DNA from: an uncultured Collinsella sp.
Lineage (GTDB): Bacteria > Actinomycetota > Coriobacteriia > Coriobacteriales > Coriobacteriaceae
Assembly: GCA_902465265.1 (NCBI GenBank)
Contig: CABQMF010000011.1
Location: 1-41,278, forward strand
DNA: 41,278 bases
Direction of reading: 5' to 3'
Positions 31,458 to 40,094 of the stretch are shown here, in pieces. Both the position numbers and the translations under genes were made by a program. The first letter of the stretch is position 1; every line of letters starts with the position of its first letter. The notes below the pieces were generated by a model. It did not search any database and had not been told where the DNA came from. It saw only the letters and a program-made list of their open reading frames with translations.

Positions 31458-31468
31458 ACCGTTCACCG
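31458..31468. promoter_or_regulatory. ACCGTTCACGG-like motif, lacE region
   Basis: ACCGTTCACCG, one mismatch to the shared motif. Confidence 0.4.
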
Positions 31469-31504
31469 ACATTTTTGCTTCCCCGAACGGCTTTTGTCGC
31501 CAAA

Positions 31505-31520
31505 ATGTTAACGTTGCCAT
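31505..31520. promoter_or_regulatory. LacI-B operator, site 2
   Basis: ATG TTA ACGT TGC CAT, flanked by A and T to give AATG...CATT ends. Confidence 0.7.
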
Positions 31521-31624
31521 TGTGCAAACACAGAGCCACCGGGCGGCTCAAACGTTTACGCGTAAGGAATCGACGGTTCGCAGGCACAGGAACCACCGGT
31601 TCGCGTCTTTTTTTGTGTCACAAA

Positions 31625-31640
31625 ATGGCAACGTCAACAT
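31625..31640. promoter_or_regulatory. LacI-B operator, site 3
   Basis: ATG GCA ACGT CAA CAT, the reverse of ATG TTG ACGT TGC CAT, within a CAAAATG...CATTTTG inverted repeat, 63 bases before lacE. Confidence 0.7.
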
Positions 31641-31702
31641 TTTGGCAACCGAACGTCAAAAGCTACCATCGTTGCTAACCCACCGACTCTTAGGAGCATT
31701 GC

Positions 31703-33469
31703 ATGGAGCAACTCATCGCCACTATCGAAAAGGGCCAGCCCTTTTTCAACGCGATCGCCCGCAACAAGTACCTCAAGGCGATCCGCGACGGCTTTATCTC
31801 CGTCATCCCCATCATCATCTTCTCGTCCATCTTCTGCCTGGTAGCCTCGGTCCCCAACATCTGGGGTTTCTACTGGCCCGATGACATCAACAACGCTCTG
31901 TGGAAGTGCTACAACTACTCCATGGGCATCCTGGCCATCGCCTGCGCCGCCACCACCGCCAAGCACTTCGCCGACGCTCAGAACCGCGACCTGCCCAAGA
32001 ACAACCAGATCAACTTTATCTCATGCATGTGCGCGGCCATCATCGGCTTCTTGCTCCTTTCGAGCGACACGATCGCCACGGACGCCGCCAGCGGTTTCAA
32101 CACCACCTACCTTGGTTCCAAAGGCCTGCTGACCGCCTTCATCGCTGCGTTTGTGACCGGCATCATCTACAAGTTCTTTATCAAGCGCAACATCACCGTC
32201 AAGATGCCCGAGCAGGTTCCGCCCAACATCTCGCAGACCTTTAAGGACATCATCCCCTTCTCCGTCTGCATCACCGTCTTTTGGGTCTTTGACATCGTCT
32301 TCCGCGCTGCTTTTGGCTTCTGCTTTGCCCAGGGCGTCATCCAGGTGTTCCAGCCCCTGTTCACCGCTGCCGACGGCTATATCGGCCTCGCTGTGATTTA
32401 CGGCGCCATGAGCCTCTTCTGGTTCGTCGGCGTCCACGGCCCCTCGATCGTCGAGCCCGCCATCGCCGCCGCTCTCGTTGCCAACATGACCGACAACCTG
32501 GCTGCGTTCCAGGCTGGCCAGCACGCTTCCGCTGTCCTGACCCAGGGTGCCCAGTACTTCGTCGTCTGCATGGGCGGCACCGGCGCCACGCTCGTCCTGG
32601 TCTTTATGTTCTGCTTCCTGGCTAAGTCCCAGGAGATGCGCGCCGTCGGTAAGGCCGCCATCGTCCCTGTCTGCTTTGCCGTCAACGAGCCGCTGCTGTT
32701 CGCTGCGCCCATCGTGCTCAACCCCGTCTTCTTTGTCCCGTTTGTCTTTGCCCCGATCGCCAACATCTGGATCCTCAAGATCTTTATCGACTTCTTGGGC
32801 ATGAACGGCTTTATGTACACGCTGCCTTGGACCGTCCCCGGCCCCATCGGCACCATCATGGGCCTGGGCTTCCAGCCGCTCGCCTTTGTGATGCTCGCCC
32901 TTATCCTGGTCGTCGACTTTGTGCTGTACTATCCGTTCTTCCGTGCCTATGACGCCCAGAAGTGCGCCGAGGAGGCCGAGATTTCCGAGGAGGAGCTCGC
33001 CGCCAAGAACGCCGAGAAGGCCGCCAAGCTCAACGACGCTTTCCAGGGCAAGGCCGATGCCAAGAGCGTTGCCGCCGGCGCCGCTGCCGAGGCCGTGAAG
33101 GCCGACGCCCCCGCCGCTGTCCCCACTGAGGCAACGACCGCCAGCGACCTCAACGGCAAGCGCGTACTCGTGCTCTGCCAGGGTGGCGGAACCTCGGGCC
33201 TGCTCGCCAACGCGCTGGCCAAGGCCGCCAAGGAGCGCGGCATCAATCTTGAGACCGCTGCCGAGGCATATGGTAACCACGTCGACATGCTCCCCGACTT
33301 TGACCTGGTCGTCCTAGCCCCGCAGGCTGCCAGCTACTTGGCCGACCTGCAGAAGGACTGCGAGCGCGTGGGCAACAAGTGCGTCGCCTGTCGCGGTAAG
33401 CAGTACATCGAGCTCTCCCAGAACGGCGATAAGTCTCTCGCCTTCGTAAGCGAGCAACTTTCGAAGTAA
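31703..33469 (+). CDS. lacE: PTS lactose-family EIICB
   Basis: This fused permease and phosphotransferase has 588 residues: an EIIC domain (about 1-420) with ten or so membrane segments and substrate-site blocks GVHGPSIVEP and NEPLLFAAP, an Ala/Glu/Lys-rich linker (about 425-480), and EIIB with phosphorylated Cys492 in VLVLCQGGGTSG. It imports lactose, or a similar beta-galactoside, as the 6-phosphate using LacF. TTAGGAG precedes the ATG. It is followed by lacG after 66 bases containing a GC hairpin. A paralogue lies at 38240. Confidence 0.9.
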   Translation: MEQLIATIEKGQPFFNAIARNKYLKAIRDGFISVIPIIIFSSIFCLVASVPNIWGFYWPDDINNALWKCYNYSMGILAIACAATTAKHFADAQNRDLPKNNQINFISCMCAAIIGFLLLSSDTIATDAASGFNTTYLGSKGLLTAFIAAFVTGIIYKFFIKRNITVKMPEQVPPNISQTFKDIIPFSVCITVFWVFDIVFRAAFGFCFAQGVIQVFQPLFTAADGYIGLAVIYGAMSLFWFVGVHGPSIVEPAIAAALVANMTDNLAAFQAGQHASAVLTQGAQYFVVCMGGTGATLVLVFMFCFLAKSQEMRAVGKAAIVPVCFAVNEPLLFAAPIVLNPVFFVPFVFAPIANIWILKIFIDFLGMNGFMYTLPWTVPGPIGTIMGLGFQPLAFVMLALILVVDFVLYYPFFRAYDAQKCAEEAEISEEELAAKNAEKAAKLNDAFQGKADAKSVAAGAAAEAVKADAPAAVPTEATTASDLNGKRVLVLCQGGGTSGLLANALAKAAKERGINLETAAEAYGNHVDMLPDFDLVVLAPQAASYLADLQKDCERVGNKCVACRGKQYIELSQNGDKSLAFVSEQLSK

Positions 33470-33480
33470 GTAACGCCCAA

Positions 33481-33510
33481 GGCCAGCCGACCATCCACAG
33501 CCGGCTGGCC
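33481..33510 (+). other. Intercistronic hairpin between lacE and lacG
   Basis: GGCCAGCCG (33481-33489) pairs with CGGCTGGCC (33502-33510). No U tract follows, so read-through into lacG is expected. Confidence 0.6.
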
Positions 33511-33535
33511 CTTCGATTTAGACGATTGGATCATC

Positions 33536-34975
33536 ATGTCCGTTAACCCTGCTAGCGTCACCAACCCGCCTGCGCAGTTTCCCGAGGACTTTGTCTTTGG
33601 CGGCGCTACCGCTGCTTACCAGGTAGAGGGCGAGACCCGCACCCACGGTAAGGGCAAAGTCGCCTGGGACGACTTCTTGGAGGCCCAGGGGCGCTTTTCC
33701 CCCGATCCCGCTTCGGACTTCTACAACCAGTACCCCGTCGACCTGGAGCTGTGCGAGGAGTTCGGCATCAACGGCATTCGCCTCTCCATTGCCTGGAGCC
33801 GCATCTTCCCCAACGGCACCGGCGAGATCAACCCCGAGGGCGTACAGTTCTACCACGATCTCTTCGCCGAGTGCCATAAGCACCACGTTGAGCCGTTCGT
33901 CACGCTGCATCACTTCGATACGCCGCTTGCCCTCTTTGAGAAGGGCGACTTCCTCAACCGCGAGACCATCGATGCCTTTGTGGACTTTGCCACCTTCTGC
34001 TTTAAGGAGTACGCCGACCAGGTGACCTACTGGTTCACCTTTAACGAGATCTGGGCCGACGCCTCCAACACGTACATCGAGGGCACCTTCCCCGGTGGTG
34101 TCAAGGCGCATCTGGCCGAGGCTTTCCAGTGCGAGCACAACATGATGCTCGCCCACGCCAAGGCAGTACTGGCCTTCCACAACGGCGGTTTTAAGGGCAA
34201 GATCGGCGTCATTCAGTCGTTGGAGTTTAAGTACCCGCTCAACGAGAACGACCCCGCCGACATCAAAGCCGCCAACAACGAGCACGTGCTGCAGAACCAG
34301 TTTCTGCTCGACGCCACCTTCCGCGGCGACTATGCCCCCGACACCCTCGAGTGCGCCAACCGCCTGGCTGCCGTCTCGGGCGGCACCATCGAGATCCTGG
34401 ACGAGGATCTGGAAATCATGCGCGAGGCCGCGCTCTACAACGACTACCTGGGCGTTAACAACTACCAGTGCCGCTTCCTCAAGGCTTACGATGGCGAGAA
34501 CGACCTGCACCACAACGGTACGGGCGAGAAGGGCACCGGCCGCTGGCGCGTCAAGGGCATTGGCGAGCACGTAAACAAGCCTGGTATCCCCACCACCGAC
34601 TGGGACTGGATCATCTATCCCGAGGGCCTGTTCGATCTGCTCGTCTACATTAAGCAGCGCTATCCCAACTACAAGCAGATCTTCATTACCGAAAACGGCA
34701 TGGGCTACAAGGACCCCTACAAGGACGGTTTTGTGGACGACCAGCCGCGCATCGACTATATCGAGCAGCACCTGCGCTGGTTGCTCAAGGCCATGGAGGT
34801 AGGCGTCAACGTGGGCGGCTACTTCCTGTGGAGCCTGCAGGATCAGTTCTCCTGGACCAATGGCTACAACAAGCGCTATGGCTTCTTCTACGTAGACTTT
34901 GAAACCCAGAAGCGCACGCCCAAGGCAAGCGCCTACTGGTATAAGCACGTGGCGCAGACCCGTCGTCTGGACTAG
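33536..34975 (+). CDS. lacG: 6-phospho-beta-galactosidase, GH1
   Basis: It hydrolyses lactose-6-P to glucose and galactose-6-P in the cytoplasm. Its 479 residues have acid/base Glu171 in TFNEI and nucleophile Glu386 in ITENG. The phosphate-binding Ser439, Lys446 and Tyr448 of SWTNGYNKRYG mark it as a phospho-glycosidase, and this segment resembles Lactococcus LacG more than phospho-beta-glucosidases. It pairs with lacE upstream. Exact substrate range (lactose, lacto-N-biose-like or other beta-galactosides) is not readable. A terminator follows. Confidence 0.88.
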   Translation: MSVNPASVTNPPAQFPEDFVFGGATAAYQVEGETRTHGKGKVAWDDFLEAQGRFSPDPASDFYNQYPVDLELCEEFGINGIRLSIAWSRIFPNGTGEINPEGVQFYHDLFAECHKHHVEPFVTLHHFDTPLALFEKGDFLNRETIDAFVDFATFCFKEYADQVTYWFTFNEIWADASNTYIEGTFPGGVKAHLAEAFQCEHNMMLAHAKAVLAFHNGGFKGKIGVIQSLEFKYPLNENDPADIKAANNEHVLQNQFLLDATFRGDYAPDTLECANRLAAVSGGTIEILDEDLEIMREAALYNDYLGVNNYQCRFLKAYDGENDLHHNGTGEKGTGRWRVKGIGEHVNKPGIPTTDWDWIIYPEGLFDLLVYIKQRYPNYKQIFITENGMGYKDPYKDGFVDDQPRIDYIEQHLRWLLKAMEVGVNVGGYFLWSLQDQFSWTNGYNKRYGFFYVDFETQKRTPKASAYWYKHVAQTRRLD

Positions 34976-35020
34976 CGGCTGGCGGGGCTGCCCGCCCACA
35001 CAACCTGTCCCCATTTCTCA

Positions 35021-35070
35021 GCCGGGGGCGGCACGTCACACAGCGCGCCGCCCCCGGCCTTTTGTTTTTG
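35021..35070 (+). terminator. Terminator of lacEG
   Basis: GCCGGGGGCGGC (35021-35032) pairs with GCCGCCCCCGGC (35047-35058), followed by CTTTTGTTTTTG. Confidence 0.88.
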
Positions 35071-35086
35071 TTCGACCTGGGGGCCG

Positions 35087-35231
35087 TTTGTCTCGATCTG
35101 TAACATCTAGCCGAGTTTTTCGGTCCTAACTGTTACAGATTGAGATGAACAGGATTGCTCTTTCCGAAGAATCTAAATCTGTAACACGTAGCCCGCTTTT
35201 GACCGTCTACCTGTTACAGACCGAGACAAAC
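35087..35231. repeat. Double CTGTAACA palindrome between convergent genes
   Basis: Two hairpins with CTGTAACA and TGTTACAG arms lie in tandem (about 35091-35145 and 35174-35230). The far ends GTTTGTCTCG (35087) and CGAGACAAAC (35222-35231) also pair, so the whole block is nested. Bases 35096-35150 are identical to 40105-40159. Confidence 0.8.
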
Positions 35232-35241
35232 GGAGTAGGAC

Positions 35242-36270
35242 CTAACCCCGTATGTCCCTAACAGTCGAGCGTTCGACCAACGTACTCGGCACATGAATCG
35301 CCTCGATAGACGAGTTCTCTCCAATCGCCGCCTCAAACGCAAGCTTACCGACACCGCGCAAATCAAATCGCAGCGTCGTCAGCCGATTGTGAGGAACAAG
35401 TCCCTCGAGTGCGTCGTCGATACCAACCACGCTCACGTCGTCGGGCACGGACAGGCCCGCGTTCTCGAGCGCGGCGATAACGCCCAGCGCCATCTGGTCA
35501 TTTGCCGCAAGCACGGCAGTCGGCGCCTGCGACCCGCCGGCAAGCACCTCGGCCGCAATCCGCTCGCCCATGGCGTACCCACTGTCCGCACTCCAATCGC
35601 CACGCAGCATCGGAGCGGCATCGACATGAGCACGACCCAGCGTATCGCGCCAACCGGCCTCACGAAAACGCGAGGAAATCGAGCTTTCCGGACCCGCCAC
35701 AAACCGCATATTCGAGTGACCATGTTCCAGCAGATAATTGGTCAACAGCTCGCACGAACCATACTGGTCGGAGTCGATCGTCGTGCAGCGCGGATGCGCA
35801 TACATGGACAGGATGACCGTTCGCACTCCCGGCTGGGGAACAAACTCCTCAAAATCGGGAGCCATGCGGTTCATGTTGAGAATCATGCCGTCAACGGGTC
35901 GCTCGACCATGCGGCGCGAGGCATCGGCAAGTGCATAGGGCTTGTCGCCGCCCATCTCGATCATAGTGACGGCAAAATCGTGCTCGCGCGCCGCTTGCAT
36001 GATACCCTCGAGCGTCGCCAGGTTACCGACACGTGTGATGTTGTACATGCACAGGCCAATAGAACGATACGACCCGCCGCGCAACGCCGCTCCAGCAAAA
36101 TTGGGACGAAAGCCCAGCTCTTCCATGGCGGCCAGCACACGCTTGCGCGTCTTTTCCGTCACGTTGGGCATACCGTTGACCACGCGAGACACAGTCTGGC
36201 GGCTCACGCCAGCGAGCGCCGCAACCTCTGCCGCGCTCGCCGAACGACCATTCCTTGTCTGCTGAGCCAT
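35242..36270 (-). CDS. LacI-family regulator (LacI-C), divergent from the second GH1 gene
   Basis: This is a repressor of about 342 residues, with recognition residues Arg24-Gln25 in GVSRQTVSRVVNG, then hinge and ligand domain. It is most similar to LacI-A by eye (shared NGxPNV and MYAHPR blocks). The start is uncertain: ATG 36270 has GGAAGG only one base away, while GTG 36279 has AGCAGG five bases upstream and may be the real start. Operators with ACGT-GCT-CAT lie between it and the GH1 gene, so it probably controls that module. Confidence 0.87.
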   Translation of the reverse strand: MAQQTRNGRSASAAEVAALAGVSRQTVSRVVNGMPNVTEKTRKRVLAAMEELGFRPNFAGAALRGGSYRSIGLCMYNITRVGNLATLEGIMQAAREHDFAVTMIEMGGDKPYALADASRRMVERPVDGMILNMNRMAPDFEEFVPQPGVRTVILSMYAHPRCTTIDSDQYGSCELLTNYLLEHGHSNMRFVAGPESSISSRFREAGWRDTLGRAHVDAAPMLRGDWSADSGYAMGERIAAEVLAGGSQAPTAVLAANDQMALGVIAALENAGLSVPDDVSVVGIDDALEGLVPHNRLTTLRFDLRGVGKLAFEAAIGENSSIEAIHVPSTLVERSTVRDIRG

Positions 36271-36330
36271 GCCTTCCACGCTAACCTGCTTCCCAACTAT
36301 TCCCCGCGCCCATGGCGCATCGTACATACA

Positions 36331-36346
36331 TTGATAACGTGCTCAT
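36331..36346. promoter_or_regulatory. LacI-C operator, site 1
   Basis: TTG ATA ACGT GCT CAT, 60 bases upstream of the LacI-C start. Confidence 0.6.
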
Positions 36347-36413
36347 GATACCCGAGCCATTTACCACAACATGAAAACTTCTGTCAATCAAAACCGCTTA
36401 CCGAACAAATACA

Positions 36414-36424
36414 ACCGTTCGCGG
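36414..36424. promoter_or_regulatory. ACCGTTCACGG-like motif, second GH1 region
   Basis: ACCGTTCGCGG followed by CTG, one mismatch to the shared motif. Confidence 0.4.
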
Positions 36425-36462
36425 CTGTTTGAAGTTGTTTTGTTTCTATACATCCCAGCCGG

Positions 36463-36478
36463 ATGTTAACGTGCTCAT
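36463..36478. promoter_or_regulatory. LacI-C operator, site 2
   Basis: ATG TTA ACGT GCT CAT; 22 bases from site 3, the same face of the helix. Confidence 0.7.
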
Positions 36479-36484
36479 TGTCAA

Positions 36485-36500
36485 ATGTTCACGTGCTCAT
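36485..36500. promoter_or_regulatory. LacI-C operator, site 3
   Basis: ATG TTC ACGT GCT CAT. Confidence 0.7.
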
Positions 36501-36614
36501 TTTGGTTCTAATCATTTTAAGATAGTGTTTATCGGGCTTTTTCACCGCTGAACGCTAACCAGGGAGCCTCCTGAGCGCAAACGCACAATATCGAACAGCG
36601 AGACGAGAGGGTGT

Positions 36615-38063
36615 ATGCATATGTCTTTGCTAAACCGCGTACAGCAGCTGCCGAAGGGCTTTGTTTGGGGCGCCGCAACCGCCGCGTACCAAACGGAAGG
36701 TTCCACGAAGGTGGCAGGCAAGGGTAAGACCATGTGGGACGATTACCTTGTCGCCCAGGGTCGCTTTTTGCCCGACCCGGCCAGTGATTTCTACAACCGC
36801 TACGAGGAGGATATCCGCCTTTCTGCCGAGCATGGACTCAACGCCATCCGTGTGTCCATCGCCTGGACCCGCATCTTCCCCAACGGCGACGATGCCGAGC
36901 CCCTCGCCGAGGGCGTTAAGCACTACCACGAGCTGTTCGCCTGCTGCAAAAAGTATGGCGTCGAGCCCTATGTGTCCCTGCATCACTTTGACTCCCCCGC
37001 CGCCCTGTTCAACCAGGGCGACTGGCTCAACCGCAAGACCGTCGACGCCTATGTGCGCTATGCCGAGTTCTGCTTCCGCGAGTTCCGCGAGGTCAAGAAT
37101 TGGTTCACCATCAACGAGCTCATCAGCCTCTCGCACTCCCAATACATCCAAGGCAACTTCCCGCCCAACCATCACTTTGATGTGACGAGCGGCATCCAGA
37201 GCCAGCACAACGAGCTCGTTGCCCACGCCCGCGCCGTCAACCTGTATAAGGATCTTGACGAGACCGAGCACCTGGGCGGACGCATTGGCATGGTCAACGT
37301 CCTGACGCCGGCATATCCTGCCACCGACTCGCCCGCCGACCAGCACGCCGCCGACCTGTACAACGCCTTCTACACCGACTTCATCATGGACGGCGCCTTC
37401 CTGGGTCACTACTCCGCGCGCACCCTCTCACTCATCAACGAGATTCTGCGTGCCAACAACGCCACACTTACGGTTGAGGACAGCGACATGGAGGAGCTCG
37501 CCAAGGCGGCGCCCCGCAACGATATGTTCGGCCTCAACTACTATCAGTCGGCGTTTATCGCCGCCTACGATGGCGAGTCCACCAACAGCTTTAACGGCAC
37601 CGGAGACAAGGGCACCTCGTGCTTTAAATTTAAGGGCGTCGGGCAGCAGGTCGATATGCCGGGTATCCCCACCACCGACTGGGATTGGCTCATCTACCCG
37701 CAAGGCCTCTACGACACGCTCAAGCACATCAGCGCCACCTATCCCAACCTCCCCGTCATCTATATCACCGAAAACGGCCTGGGCCACAAGGACCCCGAGC
37801 CCGACGCAAACGGCATCGTCGCCGATCCCGAGCGCATCGACTTTGTCGACCAGCACATGGAGAAGGTGCTCCAGGCGCGCGCCGAGGGCGTCGACGTCCA
37901 GGGCTACTTTATCTGGAGCCTGCAGGACCAGTTCTCGTGGGCCAATGGCTATAACAAGCGCTACGGCCTGTTCTACATCGACTTCGACACGCAAAAACGC
38001 TACATCAAGCAGTCGGCACTCTGGTATAAGGAGCTCGCCGACACCATGGCGGACGCGCAGTAG
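36615..38063 (+). CDS. GH1 6-phospho-beta-galactosidase/glucosidase, second copy
   Basis: This 482-residue paralogue of LacG has acid/base Glu168 (TINELI) and nucleophile Glu386 (ITENG), and retains the phosphate-binding Ser441, Lys448 and Tyr450. It likely cuts another phosphorylated beta-galactoside or beta-glucoside brought in by the following EIICB. GAGAGGG lies close to the ATG at 36615; ATG 36621 (two codons later) is at a better distance and may be the true start. Gene order is opposite to lacEG: hydrolase first, transporter second. Confidence 0.87.
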   Translation: MHMSLLNRVQQLPKGFVWGAATAAYQTEGSTKVAGKGKTMWDDYLVAQGRFLPDPASDFYNRYEEDIRLSAEHGLNAIRVSIAWTRIFPNGDDAEPLAEGVKHYHELFACCKKYGVEPYVSLHHFDSPAALFNQGDWLNRKTVDAYVRYAEFCFREFREVKNWFTINELISLSHSQYIQGNFPPNHHFDVTSGIQSQHNELVAHARAVNLYKDLDETEHLGGRIGMVNVLTPAYPATDSPADQHAADLYNAFYTDFIMDGAFLGHYSARTLSLINEILRANNATLTVEDSDMEELAKAAPRNDMFGLNYYQSAFIAAYDGESTNSFNGTGDKGTSCFKFKGVGQQVDMPGIPTTDWDWLIYPQGLYDTLKHISATYPNLPVIYITENGLGHKDPEPDANGIVADPERIDFVDQHMEKVLQARAEGVDVQGYFIWSLQDQFSWANGYNKRYGLFYIDFDTQKRYIKQSALWYKELADTMADAQ

Positions 38064-38089
38064 CGCATCGCCTCGCTTTCTCCCGAGAA

Positions 38090-38126
38090 GGGAGCGGCCC
38101 TATGCGATACAAACCCAGCCGCTCCC
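38090..38126 (+). other. Intercistronic hairpin between the GH1 gene and EIICB
   Basis: GGGAGCGGC (38090-38098) pairs with GCCGCTCCC (38118-38126), without a U tract. The rest of the 176-base gap shows only the EIICB ribosome site. Confidence 0.55.
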
Positions 38127-38239
38127 CTCTCTCCCCCTGGGACCGACCCCGCCTGCACCCGGGCTTTTAGCAAGCGGGAGACCATATAGGTTTTCAACGT
38201 CCATGCCATTAAGATTTCATGCAAAGAGGAGCGTGAACT

Positions 38240-40000
38240 ATGGAATCGATCGTTAAGTTCTTGGAGAAAGGTCAGCCGTACTTCGACAAGGTCTCTAAGA
38301 ACATCTACCTTCAGGCCATTAAAGACGGCTTTTTGGCAGCAATGCCCATCATCCTGTCTTCTTCTGTCTTCCTGCTTATTTCAACCCTGCCGGGCGTTGT
38401 CGCCACGGTCGGCGGCTTTACGCTGCCCGACTGGTGGAACGTCGACGTCGTGAACTTCTGCAACAAGGTTTACAACTTCACGATGGGCGTCGTGGGCATC
38501 ATGGTCGCCGGCACCACCGCAAGCGCGCTGACCGGCTCCAAGAACCGCCGCATGCCTGCCGGCAAGGCCATCAACGCCACGAGCACCATGGTCGCCGCCA
38601 TGTGCGCTATGCTCATCTTGGCCGTCACCCAGACGAGTGCCAAGATCGACGGCGCCGATGTCTCGGTGTTCTTTACCGACAACATGGGCACCAAGGGCCT
38701 GCTGAGCTCCTTTGTCGCCGCATTTGCCACGGTCAACATCTATGCCTTCTGCATTAAGCGAGACATCACCATCAAGCTGCCCAAAGAAGTCCCCGGCGCC
38801 ATCGCCCAGAACTTCCGCGACATCTTCGCCTTCAGCTTCTCCATCCTGTTTGTCGCCGTCATCGACATTATCTGCCGCACCTGCTTGGCCGTCCCGTTTG
38901 CCAACGTCATCTCCACGCTGGTGAGCCCGCTGTTCGCCGCTGCCGATTCCTACGCCGGCCTCGCCCTCATCTGGTTCATGATCCCGCTGTTCTGGTTCAT
39001 GGGCATCCACGGCCCCTCGGTCGTTAAGCCTGCCCTCAACGCCGCGCTGTTTGGCAACATCACTACCAACCTCGCCACGCTGCAGGCCGGCGGTCACCCC
39101 GCCCTCGCCCTGACCGAGAACTTCGGTAACTACATCGGCGAACTCGGCGGCACCGGCGCCACGTTCATTGTCCCGATCATCTTCCTGCTCTTTATGCGCT
39201 CCAAGCAGCTCAAGGCCGTCGGCAAAGCCTCTGTCGTACCCGTGATGTTCGCCGTCAACGAGCCGCTGCTGTTCGCCGCGCCCATCATCCTCAACCCGTA
39301 CTTCCTGATCCCGTTCCTGTTTGCCCCCGTGGCCAACGTCCTCATTGGTAAGTTCTTCATCGACTTTTTGGGCATGAACGGCTTTATCTATGCCATGCCG
39401 TGGGCACTCCCCGGACCGATCGGCACCTTCATCGACACCAACTTCCAGCCGATCTCTCTGGTCCTGGTTGTCGTCCTGCTGGTCGTTGACTTCTTGATCT
39501 ACTACCCGTTCTGCAAGGCCTACGACAACGTCCTGTGCAAGCAGGAGGCCGAGACCCTGGCCGAAGAAGAGGCCGAGGAGACCAAGGCCGTCAAGACCGC
39601 TGCCGCCCCCGCCGTTGAGGCTCCCGTTGTCGAGACCGCTTCTGCCACTGAGGCCTCCGCAGCTCCGTCCGCCCTTAGGGGCAAGGACCTGAGGGTTCTG
39701 GTTCTGTGCGCTGGCGCCGGCACCTCTGCACTGCTCGCCAACGCGCTTAAGGAAGGCGCCGACGAGCTGGGCATCGACATTACCGCCAACGCCGGTGCCT
39801 ACGGCAGCCACTACGCCATCATGGACCAGTACAACGTCATCGTCCTGGCTCCGCAGGTTCGCACCTATTACAACGAGATGAAGGCCGACACCGACCGCCT
39901 GGGCATCACGCTGCTGTCGCCCAAGGGCAAACAGTACATCGACCTCACTAAGGATCCCAAGGGTGCCGTCAACTGGATCGAGGAAAACCTCGAGGCATAA
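38240..40000 (+). CDS. PTS lactose/cellobiose-family EIICB, second copy
   Basis: This 586-residue paralogue of LacE has the same plan: membrane EIIC (about 1-425) with GIHGPSVVKP and NEPLLFAAP, a Glu/Ala-rich linker (about 430-475), and EIIB with Cys490 in VLVLCAGAGTSALL. It imports and phosphorylates a sugar for the adjacent GH1 enzyme and probably depends on LacF for phosphate. AGAGGAG precedes the ATG. A strong terminator follows. Lys follows Val in the substrate block where LacE has Glu, hinting at a different specificity. Confidence 0.88.
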   Translation: MESIVKFLEKGQPYFDKVSKNIYLQAIKDGFLAAMPIILSSSVFLLISTLPGVVATVGGFTLPDWWNVDVVNFCNKVYNFTMGVVGIMVAGTTASALTGSKNRRMPAGKAINATSTMVAAMCAMLILAVTQTSAKIDGADVSVFFTDNMGTKGLLSSFVAAFATVNIYAFCIKRDITIKLPKEVPGAIAQNFRDIFAFSFSILFVAVIDIICRTCLAVPFANVISTLVSPLFAAADSYAGLALIWFMIPLFWFMGIHGPSVVKPALNAALFGNITTNLATLQAGGHPALALTENFGNYIGELGGTGATFIVPIIFLLFMRSKQLKAVGKASVVPVMFAVNEPLLFAAPIILNPYFLIPFLFAPVANVLIGKFFIDFLGMNGFIYAMPWALPGPIGTFIDTNFQPISLVLVVVLLVVDFLIYYPFCKAYDNVLCKQEAETLAEEEAEETKAVKTAAAPAVEAPVVETASATEASAAPSALRGKDLRVLVLCAGAGTSALLANALKEGADELGIDITANAGAYGSHYAIMDQYNVIVLAPQVRTYYNEMKADTDRLGITLLSPKGKQYIDLTKDPKGAVNWIEENLEA

Positions 40001-40030
40001 GACGCTGACGCCACCTGCCGCTCGCAGAAA

Positions 40031-40075
40031 ATAATGGCCCGTGCATCAATGTGTGATGCGCGGGCCATTTTGTTT
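40031..40075 (+). terminator. Terminator of the second GH1-EIICB module
   Basis: AATGGCCCG (40033-40041) pairs with CGGGCCATT (40061-40069), with inner GCATCA/TGATGC, followed by TTTTGTTT. Confidence 0.9.
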
Positions 40076-40094
40076 AGACCGCACCCGTCCTCCT

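Noticed and set aside
35087..35231. CTGTAACA palindromes as LacI operators
   Set aside because: They lie at gene ends, lack the ACGT centre and are far from any start codon.
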